From JBDSLU01 sp039916225 (lineage in GTDB: Bacteria; Acidobacteriota; Vicinamibacteria; Vicinamibacterales; Vicinamibacteraceae): a stretch of DNA of 12,157 nucleotides. The DNA lies in assembly GCA_039916225.1 (NCBI GenBank), contig JBDSLU010000360.1:1-12157 (forward strand), given 5' to 3'. Positions 1 to 5,909 of the stretch are shown one piece after another (position 1 is the stretch's first letter; each line of letters begins with the position of its first letter). The notes below the pieces were generated by a model. It was not told the DNA's origin. It saw only the letters and a program-made list of their open reading frames with translations, and did not search any database. Position numbers and translations under genes: made by a program.

Positions 1-81
1 CACCAGACGGGATGCCCCGCCCGAGAGGCACTACCGAAACGACTGATTCGGGCCACTAGCCCCGGAGACCGGTGAACTGAG

Positions 82-1512
82 ATGCCCGAGATCATCCACG
101 TCGACCTGGACGGCTTCTTCGTGGCCGTCGAACGGCAGCTCGACCCCCGGCTGGCCTCGCGGCCCGTGGTCATCGGCGGCCAGCCGTCGACGCACGGCGT
201 CGTGGTCGCCGCCTGCGCCGAGGCGACACGGCGCGGCGTGCACCCCGGGCTGAGCCTGGCGATCGCCGCGGCGCGCTGTCCGGATGCCGCGTTCCTCGAC
301 GGCGCCGTCGAGCGCTACCTCGAGGCGTCCGCCGCTGTGGATGAAATCCTGCGCGACCCGCACATGACGGGCGCTGGCGCGGCGGTCGAGTGGACGGCGA
401 TCGACTCGCTGTTCATTGAGGTCGGCGCGCCGGTCGCGTCCGCCGGCAGCACCGCTGGCGCCGGCCCCGGGGCCGGCACCGGGGATGGTCTGCGTGTGGC
501 CGAGCGCGTTCGCCAGCGCCTCTTGCGTGAGCTCGGCTTCGACGTCTCCTGTGGCATCGCGCGGTCGCGCGCGGCGGCGCAGATCGCGTCGCGCATCTCG
601 CGGCCGCGTGGCGTGCTTTACGCCATGCCCGGCTACGAGGCGCGGCTGCTCGCGTCGCTCGACGTCGGCCTGCTGCCGGATCTGCCGGCCGGCGCACGGC
701 AGCGGCTCGTCATGGAAAGCATCATGACGCTGGGCGATCTCTCGGCGCTGTCGGACGAACGCGCCAAGGCGCTGCTCGGCACGCGCGGTCCGTCATTCGT
801 CCGCTGGGCGAAGGGCGAGGACACCCGCCCGGTGGACCGCTCACAGCCGCCGCGCTCGATTGCCCGCGAAGTCACGCTCACGCACCCGCTCGCGCCGGAA
901 GCCGAGCTCGCCGAGGTCGTCCGGCACCTCGCCGACGTGCTCGCGATGCGGCTGCGATCGATGGGCTGGTTCGCGCGCACGGTGACGCTGCGCGTGCGAC
1001 CGCCAGCAGCCGCCGAAGCGCCGGCCCAGGGTACCGGAACGGCGGAGGGCGTAGCGCCCATCCTTGCGACCACGCGTCCGCAGCCGAATCGGCTGGTGCG
1101 CAGCATCACGCTGCGGGAAGCCACTGCCCTCGAAGAGGACCTGCGCGCGGCCGCTGCTTCGCTGCTCAAGGTGATGTGGCGACGCCAGCCTGTCGGCGGT
1201 ATTGGCCTGGTTCTGTCGAACCTGCAGCCCACCGGTCCGCAGATGCCTCTGTTCCCGCTCGTCAAGCCGGACAGCCACAGCGCCACGGCCGACGTGCTGC
1301 GCGTCCGCTGCGGCCTCCGCGTGCTCGTCGATCAGCGTTACGTGTCGCCGAGCTACGGGTACGGCGGTCGGCGCTACGGTGGCCGGCAGGCCGCGGCGTC
1401 GAGCGCACGGTCGACCGATCGGCACGTGTCCGGTCGCTCGGGGAGTGGCCGCCTCGGTGCTCGCCAGGGCGGTGCCGATGCCGGCGGAGTGCTCCGGCGG
1501 CGGACAGGCTGA
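82..1512 (+). CDS. Y-family DNA polymerase homologue (DinB/ImuB-like), active site probably impaired
   Basis: This 476-residue protein has the Y-family (translesion DNA polymerase) layout. The N-terminal palm motif HVDLDGFF gives D8, D10 and a steric-gate aromatic at F13, and the second palm motif AIDSLFIEV gives D108. A thumb region follows at about 190-240, a little-finger domain at about 258-380, and a beta-clamp-binding motif QMPLF at 387-391. Compared with E. coli Pol IV (recalled sequence, aligned without gaps over the first 50 residues), the catalytic Glu after D103 is Ser109, Tyr46 is Ala, Arg49 is Thr, and Lys157 is Arg174. The thumb hairpin GVG is also lost. It may therefore be a non-catalytic, clamp-bound factor like ImuB, although neither imuA nor dnaE2 is in the window. 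About 85 Gly/Arg/Ser-rich residues follow the clamp motif; Pol IV ends near it at 351 residues. ATG 82 follows GGTGA (71-75) at six bases. The family is secure; activity is inferred. Confidence 0.88.
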   Translation: MPEIIHVDLDGFFVAVERQLDPRLASRPVVIGGQPSTHGVVVAACAEATRRGVHPGLSLAIAAARCPDAAFLDGAVERYLEASAAVDEILRDPHMTGAGAAVEWTAIDSLFIEVGAPVASAGSTAGAGPGAGTGDGLRVAERVRQRLLRELGFDVSCGIARSRAAAQIASRISRPRGVLYAMPGYEARLLASLDVGLLPDLPAGARQRLVMESIMTLGDLSALSDERAKALLGTRGPSFVRWAKGEDTRPVDRSQPPRSIAREVTLTHPLAPEAELAEVVRHLADVLAMRLRSMGWFARTVTLRVRPPAAAEAPAQGTGTAEGVAPILATTRPQPNRLVRSITLREATALEEDLRAAAASLLKVMWRRQPVGGIGLVLSNLQPTGPQMPLFPLVKPDSHSATADVLRVRCGLRVLVDQRYVSPSYGYGGRRYGGRQAAASSARSTDRHVSGRSGSGRLGARQGGADAGGVLRRRTG

Positions 1513-1568
1513 TGACCGGAGCGGGCGTGGCGGCGACGCGCGACGGCGAACGGGTCGACGGTTCGCGG

Positions 1569-1574
1569 TAAGCT
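1569..1574 (+). promoter_or_regulatory. Possible -10 hexamer just upstream of nth
   Basis: TAAGCT lies six bases before the nth ATG at 1581. It matches the consensus TATAAT only at the three most conserved positions (T1, A2, T6), and no convincing -35 box is visible. The spacing equals that of the stronger TACAAT box before the gene at 10705, so leaderless transcription is conceivable. No good Shine-Dalgarno sequence precedes this ATG. Weak call. Confidence 0.15.
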
Positions 1575-1580
1575 GGCAAC

Positions 1581-2483
1581 ATGCCCGGTTCGTCGAAGCG
1601 CGCCCGCCCTGCCCCGTCGGGCAAGGCTCCAGTGGCGCCAAGGAAGACGGCGGCGACGGCCTCGACGTCGCCGGCGCTGAAGTCGGCGGCCGAGACGCAG
1701 GCGATCCTGCAGCGCCTCTACGGACAGCACCCCGACGCGACGACCGAACTCGACTTCACGACGCCGTTCGAGCTGCTCGTGGCGACCATCCTGTCGGCGC
1801 AGTCGTCGGACGTGCGTGTGAACCAGGTCACGCCGGCGTTCTTCAAGCGCTACCCTGATCCGCAGCGTCTCGCCGTCGCCACCACCGCCGAGCTCGAGCC
1901 GCAGATCGTGGCAACCGGCTTCTTCCGTCAGAAGTCGAAGATGCTGCTCGGCATGGCCGACGCCCTGCTCGCCAAGCATGGCGGTCAGGTGCCGGCCGAC
2001 ATGGACGCGTTGACGGCGTTGCCCGGCGTCGGCCGCAAGACCGCCAACGTCGTCCTCGGGCACGCGCTGGGCGTACCCGGCATGCCGGTCGATCGGCACG
2101 TCCTGCGCGTCGCCAACCGCATCGGCATCGCCCAGGCGGCGACACCGGAGGAGGTCGAGACGCAGCTGTGTGCGGCCCTGCCGCGCGACCAGTGGACGGT
2201 GGCGTCGTCGACGCTGATCCTGCACGGGCGTCGCGTGTGCCGGCCGACGCAGCCGTTGTGCCCCGAGTGCGCGGTCGTCGCCGAGTGCGTCTTCGCCGCC
2301 GAGATGCACACCGCCGGCGCTGCGACGGTAAAGAAGGCACCCGCCAGCGCGCCGGGCCGCGGCGCGCGTCCTCCACACACCGAGCCACCGCGCCGCAAGC
2401 CGACCGGAAGCGGCTCCACCGCCGGCACGTCGGCGGCTCGCGCGTCCGCGCCGGCACCTCGCAAGCCCGCGGGCCGCCGGTGA
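1581..2483 (+). CDS. nth: Endonuclease III (DNA glycosylase / AP lyase)
   Basis: Base-excision repair enzyme that removes oxidised pyrimidines and cuts the abasic strand by beta-elimination. The core (about residues 36-240) has the helix-hairpin-helix LPGVGRKTANVVL with catalytic Lys153, and VDRHVLRV with catalytic Asp171. The 4Fe-4S loop has the exact spacing C-x6-C-x2-C-x5-C (Cys220, 227, 230, 236). At 300 residues it is much longer than the 211 of E. coli Nth. The excess is a basic Ala/Pro/Ser N-terminal extension of about 33 residues and a Pro/Arg/Lys-rich C-terminal tail of about 60, both probably disordered. ATG 1581 is the likely start, but a start further inside cannot be excluded because the first 33 residues are low-complexity. 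The stop overlaps a possible GTG start of the next gene (GTGA), and the gene probably heads an operon with the metallopeptidase and rsmA. Confidence 0.95.
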   Translation: MPGSSKRARPAPSGKAPVAPRKTAATASTSPALKSAAETQAILQRLYGQHPDATTELDFTTPFELLVATILSAQSSDVRVNQVTPAFFKRYPDPQRLAVATTAELEPQIVATGFFRQKSKMLLGMADALLAKHGGQVPADMDALTALPGVGRKTANVVLGHALGVPGMPVDRHVLRVANRIGIAQAATPEEVETQLCAALPRDQWTVASSTLILHGRRVCRPTQPLCPECAVVAECVFAAEMHTAGAATVKKAPASAPGRGARPPHTEPPRRKPTGSGSTAGTSAARASAPAPRKPAGRR

Positions 2484-2902
2484 CCGCCGCCACCATGCCC
2501 CGGCTCACCCGCCGCGCCTTCGAGCGCCTGGTCGAAGAAGCGCTCGGCACCATCCCGCGCAATTTCCGCGAGGCGATCGCCAACGTCGCGGTCGTCGTCG
2601 AGGACGAACCGACGCCGGACATCCTCGACGAGCTCGAGATCCCGGAAGGCGACACGCTCTACGGCCTGTATCAGGGCACGCCGCTGACCGAGCGGCAGTG
2701 GAGCCAGGAGCCGCGCGTCCCGGACAAGGTGTCGATCTATCAGCGGCCGATCGAGGACGACGCCGAGTCGGAGGACGACATCGTGTGGATGATCGGCGAA
2801 ACGGTGATCCACGAGTTCGGCCACTACTTCGGCCTCAGCGAAGATGAAATCGAGGCAATCGAAGAGCGCTACTGGCGCGGCGAGGATGGGCCGGAGACAT
2901 GA
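2480..2902 (+). CDS. Small zincin-like metallopeptidase (TTHA0227-like, HExxH)
   Basis: Small acidic protein with a zinc-protease signature near its C-terminus. With start GTG 2480 it has 140 residues; with ATG 2495 it has 135. In ATG numbering the motif HEFGHYFGLSE gives zinc ligands His106 and His110, catalytic Glu107, and Glu116 where a third ligand would be expected. This arrangement and size match the 'possible zinc metallopeptidase' family typified by Thermus TTHA0227 (PF06262), whose physiological substrate is not known to me. There is no signal peptide or membrane helix, so it is probably cytosolic. GTG 2480 would overlap the nth stop by four bases, a common coupling arrangement; ATG 2495 is the more conservative start, and neither has a strong Shine-Dalgarno. 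Its own stop overlaps the rsmA start (ATGA). Family assignment is good; biological role unknown. Confidence 0.85.
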   Translation: MTAATMPRLTRRAFERLVEEALGTIPRNFREAIANVAVVVEDEPTPDILDELEIPEGDTLYGLYQGTPLTERQWSQEPRVPDKVSIYQRPIEDDAESEDDIVWMIGETVIHEFGHYFGLSEDEIEAIEERYWRGEDGPET

Positions 2903-3855
2903 GCCGGCCTGGTACACGTGACGCCCGCGAGGCGCGCGAGGCGCGACACGCCATCCCCAACGCCCCGCACGCCGAGGCGCGGCCGAAGCATTACGCCCGC
3001 AAGCGCTTCGGCCAGCACTTCCTCGAGCCGGCCTGGGCCGCCAAACTGGTCGCCGGCCTCGAGGTTGCGCCAGGCGACGTCTTCATCGAGATCGGCCCGG
3101 GCCGAGGCGCGCTGACGCGTCCGCTCGCCGCGACCGGCGCCGCCATCCGCGCCATCGAGGTCGATCGCGATCTCGCGGCGGCGCTCGCCGAGTGGGCCCC
3201 GCCCACGCTGACGCTGATCACCGGCGATTTCATGGCCCTGGACGACGCCGGCATCCTGCCGGCCGGCGGTGGGTCGGTGCGGATCGTCGGCAACCTGCCC
3301 TACAACCTGTCGACGCCGATCCTGTTCCGCGTCCTGGCCCTGGCGCGGGCCACGGGTCGGGTCTGCGATGCCGTCGTGATGCTGCAGCGCGAGGTCGCCG
3401 ACCGCGTCCTCGCCGCCCCGGACTGCGGCGACTACGGCCCGCTGGCGATCATGCTGGGCCTCTTCGCCGACCGCTCGCGCTTGCTGTCGCTGCCGCCCGG
3501 CGCCTTCCGTCCGCCGCCGAAGGTCCATTCGGCGGTGATCCGGCTCGCATTCAGACCGCCGCCCGTACCGGTGGCGAGCTTCGAGGCCGTCGACCGCCTC
3601 GTCCGGACCGCGTTCCAGCAGCGCCGCAAGACCCTGGCAAACGCGCTTCGGCCCCTGATTGCCGACCGTGGACACGCGCCGGCGGCCGCCGGCCCAGGGG
3701 TCTCTGGGGACGCGAGTACTGCCGTCTCCCCGGCCTTGGACCTCGCCGCCGTGCTCACGGGTGCCGGCATCGAGCCGACTCGACGGCCGGAAACGTTGAC
3801 GCCGGAAGAATTCGTCCGCCTCGCCGACGTGCTGATCCCGCTTTCCGTGCTATAG
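2899..3855 (+). CDS. rsmA: 16S rRNA (adenine1518/1519-N6)-dimethyltransferase RsmA (KsgA)
   Basis: Dimethylates the two adjacent adenines in the helix-45 loop of 16S rRNA using S-adenosylmethionine, a late checkpoint in 30S assembly. The 318-residue protein has the family opening KRFGQHFL (35-42), SAM motif I as EIGPGRG (64-70), the acidic SAM ribose contact in IEVDRDL, the target-adenine motif NLPYN (132-136), and the C-terminal signature PPPKVHSAV followed by the QQRRKTL helix. It is longer than E. coli KsgA (273 residues), mainly through about 30 N-terminal residues and a Gly/Ala/Ser insertion before the final helices. ATG 2899 overlaps the preceding TGA by one ATGA unit and a GGAGA lies immediately upstream, so expression is probably coupled to the metallopeptidase gene. 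Loss of KsgA gives kasugamycin resistance in well-studied bacteria. Confidence 0.96.
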   Translation: MSRPGTRDAREAREARHAIPNAPHAEARPKHYARKRFGQHFLEPAWAAKLVAGLEVAPGDVFIEIGPGRGALTRPLAATGAAIRAIEVDRDLAAALAEWAPPTLTLITGDFMALDDAGILPAGGGSVRIVGNLPYNLSTPILFRVLALARATGRVCDAVVMLQREVADRVLAAPDCGDYGPLAIMLGLFADRSRLLSLPPGAFRPPPKVHSAVIRLAFRPPPVPVASFEAVDRLVRTAFQQRRKTLANALRPLIADRGHAPAAAGPGVSGDASTAVSPALDLAAVLTGAGIEPTRRPETLTPEEFVRLADVLIPLSVL

Positions 3856-3856
3856 T
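3851..3856 (+). promoter_or_regulatory. Possible -10 box (TATAGT) over the rsmA stop codon, for rnj
   Basis: TATAGT matches the sigma-70 -10 consensus at five of six positions and stands out in this GC-rich sequence; the TAG inside it is the rsmA stop. No good -35 box is visible 16-18 bases upstream. If used, transcription would begin near 3863 and rnj would have a leader of about 200 bases. Confidence 0.35.
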
Positions 3857-4066
3857 TTGCGCGGTTTTATCCCCCCTCTCGGACCGTCCCAGCGGCCCGA
3901 TCGGATGCGATGCCGGCGCCCAGGCCGGCGGTCGTGTCCCCGCGAGTTCTGTCACGAGGCCCCCTCGAGGGTCCCGCGTCGGTACTCGTTCGTGTTCGTC
4001 GTCGCGCGCACGTAGTGCGGGCGACGCGCAGACGCCGCCACCGGCGGCACCGTGCAGAGACGATAG
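3856..4066 (+). promoter_or_regulatory. Hairpin-rich leader upstream of rnj
   Basis: This 211-base gap contains no credible gene. It has four short perfect stems. GCCGGC at 3912-3917 pairs with 3924-3929 over a 6-base loop. CCCTCGAGGG is a palindrome at 3962-3971. CGCAC at 4007-4011 pairs with GTGCG at 4015-4019 over GTA. GCCGCC at 4034-4039 pairs with GGCGGC at 4043-4048 over ACC and lies 18 bases before the rnj ATG. None is followed by a T-run, so they do not look like terminators. A structured 5' leader that controls RNase J is an inference; in such GC-rich DNA short stems also arise by chance. Confidence 0.35.
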
Positions 4067-5746
4067 ATGACGAGCGCCCCTTCCGGGCACGGCGACACGT
4101 TCGCCGGCGACGCGACTCTTGAAGTCGTCGCGCTGGGCGGCCTCCGCGAATTCGGCATGAATCTCATGGCGATTTCGTACGGGGAGACGTGTCTCGTCAT
4201 CGATGCCGGGGTCTCGTTCCCCGACGTCGAGCTCCTCGGCATCGACCTCGTCATTCCCGACCTCACCTACCTGCAGCAGCGCCGCGTCGCCGCGCTCGTG
4301 CTCACGCACGGGCACGAAGACCACATCGGGGCCGTCCCCTACCTGCTGCCGTACGTCGATGGTCCGGTCTACGGCACGGCGCTGACGCTGGCGCTCGTCC
4401 GCCCCAAGCTCGACGAACACGATCTCTCCGACGACGCCCTCCGGACCGTCAAGCCGAAGGACGTCGTCGAGGTCGGTCCTTTCCGGATCGAGTTCCTGCG
4501 CGTCACGCACAGCATGCCGGACTGCGTCGGGCTGGCGATTCACACGCCGCTCGGCGTGCTGATCCACACCGGCGACTTCAAGATCGACCAGACCCCGATC
4601 GACGGCCAGCAGTTCGACTTCCATCGCTTCGCCGAGCTCGGCGGCGCCGGCGTGCTGGCGCTCTTCGGCGACAGCACCAACATCGATCGCAAAGGCTTCT
4701 CCGGTTCCGAGATCGAGGTCGTCGACGCCTTCGAGGAGATCTTCACCAGCACACCAGGGATGATCCTGGTGGCGGCGTTCTCGTCGAGCATCTACCGCAT
4801 GCAGGTCGTCGTCGACCTGGCGGCGCAGTTCGAGCGCAAGGTGGCCTTCGTCGGCCGCGGCATGGTCGGGACCTCGACGATCGCGCAGGATCTGGGCTAC
4901 CTCAAGATCCCGACTGGCCTGCAGATCCGCGACAGCGACGTGCGGAACCACCCGCCGGGCGAAGTCGTCTGCATGACCACCGGCTCGCAGGGCGAGCCGA
5001 TGGCGGCGCTGCCCCGCATCGCCATCGACGATCATCGGCACGTCAAGATCGCCGAAGACGACACGGTAGTGTTTTCGGCGCGCCCGATTCCCGGCAACGA
5101 GCGGGCGATCGGCCGGGTGATGAACAACATCGCCCACCGCGGCGCCGAGCTGATCTACGAAGGCATCAAGCACGTGCACGTGTCCGGGCACGGCAGCGAG
5201 GAAGAGCTGAAGCTGATGCTCTCCCTGGTGCGGCCCAAGTATTTCATTCCGGTCCACGGCGAGTATCGCCATCTGATGCGGCACGCCCGCGTCGCCGAGC
5301 GCGTCACCAACGGCGCCACCGAAGTCATCGTCATCGAGAACGGCGATCGGCTGCTGTTCACCAGTCGCGGCGCCGAGCTGGGAGAACGCGTGCCGACCGG
5401 CCGTGTCTTCATCGACGGCACCCGCACCGGTGAAATCGGCGACGAGGTCATCCGCGACCGCAAGCACCTGGCCGCCGACGGCCTGGTCGTCCCGGTGGTC
5501 GCCATCAACCGCATCACCGGTCGCGTCGAGGGCCTGCCCGACGTGATCACGCGCGGCTTCGTGCGCGACGAAGCGCTGATGCGCGAAGCGCCCGACCACG
5601 TCGTCGAGATCATCGAGAGCGCCTCTGTCGCCGAGCGGACCGACGTCGGCCTCATCCGCGAGAAGTTGCGCAACGACTTGCAGCGCGTGTTCCGCCGGCG
5701 GTCCGGGGCCAGACCCCTGATCGTGCCGGTCATCATGGAGATCTAA
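4067..5746 (+). CDS. rnj: Ribonuclease J
   Basis: Metallo-beta-lactamase/beta-CASP ribonuclease combining 5'-3' exonuclease and endonuclease activity, a main mRNA-decay and rRNA-maturation enzyme in bacteria that rely less on RNase E. The 559 residues (usual family length) show the opening VVALGGLREFG, the metal site HGHEDH (His81, His83, Asp85, His86), His148 in HSMPD, Asp170 in HTGDFK, and FGDSTN. The beta-CASP end has SGHGSEEEL and IPVHGEYRHL, with His397 completing the metal site. The C-terminal domain ends in LRNDLQRVFRRR plus a short hydrophobic tail. ATG 4067 puts the conserved core about 20 residues in and agrees with the family, but only a weak AGAGA precedes it. The gene lies in its own transcription segment between the hairpin-rich leader and ftsK; an rnj-ftsK neighbourhood is also known from Actinobacteria and Firmicutes. 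Confidence 0.95.
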   Translation: MTSAPSGHGDTFAGDATLEVVALGGLREFGMNLMAISYGETCLVIDAGVSFPDVELLGIDLVIPDLTYLQQRRVAALVLTHGHEDHIGAVPYLLPYVDGPVYGTALTLALVRPKLDEHDLSDDALRTVKPKDVVEVGPFRIEFLRVTHSMPDCVGLAIHTPLGVLIHTGDFKIDQTPIDGQQFDFHRFAELGGAGVLALFGDSTNIDRKGFSGSEIEVVDAFEEIFTSTPGMILVAAFSSSIYRMQVVVDLAAQFERKVAFVGRGMVGTSTIAQDLGYLKIPTGLQIRDSDVRNHPPGEVVCMTTGSQGEPMAALPRIAIDDHRHVKIAEDDTVVFSARPIPGNERAIGRVMNNIAHRGAELIYEGIKHVHVSGHGSEEELKLMLSLVRPKYFIPVHGEYRHLMRHARVAERVTNGATEVIVIENGDRLLFTSRGAELGERVPTGRVFIDGTRTGEIGDEVIRDRKHLAADGLVVPVVAINRITGRVEGLPDVITRGFVRDEALMREAPDHVVEIIESASVAERTDVGLIREKLRNDLQRVFRRRSGARPLIVPVIMEI

Positions 5747-5779
5747 GTGCCCTCGAACCGAGTTTCGCCGGCGTGTTCG

Positions 5780-5860
5780 GGGCGGGGCATCCCGCCTCGC
5801 TGCGTTGCTCATCACTCGCGTATCCCCGATACGCTCATTCTTCGCGCCTTGCGATCCGGG
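5780..5860. repeat. Hairpin and direct-repeat intergenic element before ftsK
   Basis: The 163-base gap 5747-5909 carries a compact structured block. GGCGGG (5781-5786) pairs with CCCGCC (5791-5796) over GCAT. GCGTATC (5818-5824) pairs with GATACGC (5828-5834) over CCC. Two 14-base units, GCTCATCACTCGCG (5807-5820) and GCTCATTCTTCGCG (5833-5846), match at 11 positions and flank the second stem, followed by CGCCTTGCG. The arrangement 'CTGCGTTGCTC - hairpin - CGCCTTGC' resembles, from memory only, dispersed intergenic palindromes seen in many bacteria. Neither stem is followed by a T-run. It could instead act as an rnj 3' end or ftsK leader. Confidence 0.4.
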
Positions 5861-5897
5861 CGCCGTGCCCCGATCACCTGCCGCCGAACCTCGGCTC

Positions 5898-5902
5898 GAG
5901 GA
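5898..5902 (+). promoter_or_regulatory. Shine-Dalgarno deciding the ftsK start
   Basis: GAGGA lies seven bases before GTG 5910. It supports this start over the in-frame TTG at 5805, which falls inside the hairpin element and would add 35 residues rich in Pro and Arg without family similarity. Confidence 0.55.
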
Positions 5903-5909
5903 CACTAAC

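Noticed and set aside
1..75. Open frame from the left edge to TGA 73-75 that could be the tail of an upstream gene
   Set aside because: Only 24 codons, no recognisable motif, and two other frames are also open for part of the stretch; it cannot be judged without more sequence.
3905..4015. 36-codon upstream open frame in the rnj leader, ending at TAG 4013
   Set aside because: No Shine-Dalgarno, arginine-rich composition typical of random GC-rich frames, and no overlap or coupling with rnj.
3910..4122. 70-codon arginine-rich frame overlapping the rnj start
   Set aside because: Composition is that of an out-of-frame reading, it overlaps the conserved RNase J N-terminus, and no motif is seen.
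5781..5796. GGCGGG/CCCGCC hairpin as the rnj terminator
   Set aside because: No T-run follows and a second structured unit lies directly behind; it fits the repeat-like element better.
3755..5905. 716-codon open frame on the minus strand opposite rnj
   Set aside because: It is rich in Asp, His, Val and Arg, as expected for the complement of a GC-rich gene, has no family motif, and the plus strand encodes a complete RNase J.
5805..5909. In-frame TTG extension of FtsK
   Set aside because: The extra 35 residues lie in the hairpin element and lack similarity to FtsK, while GTG 5910 has a good Shine-Dalgarno.
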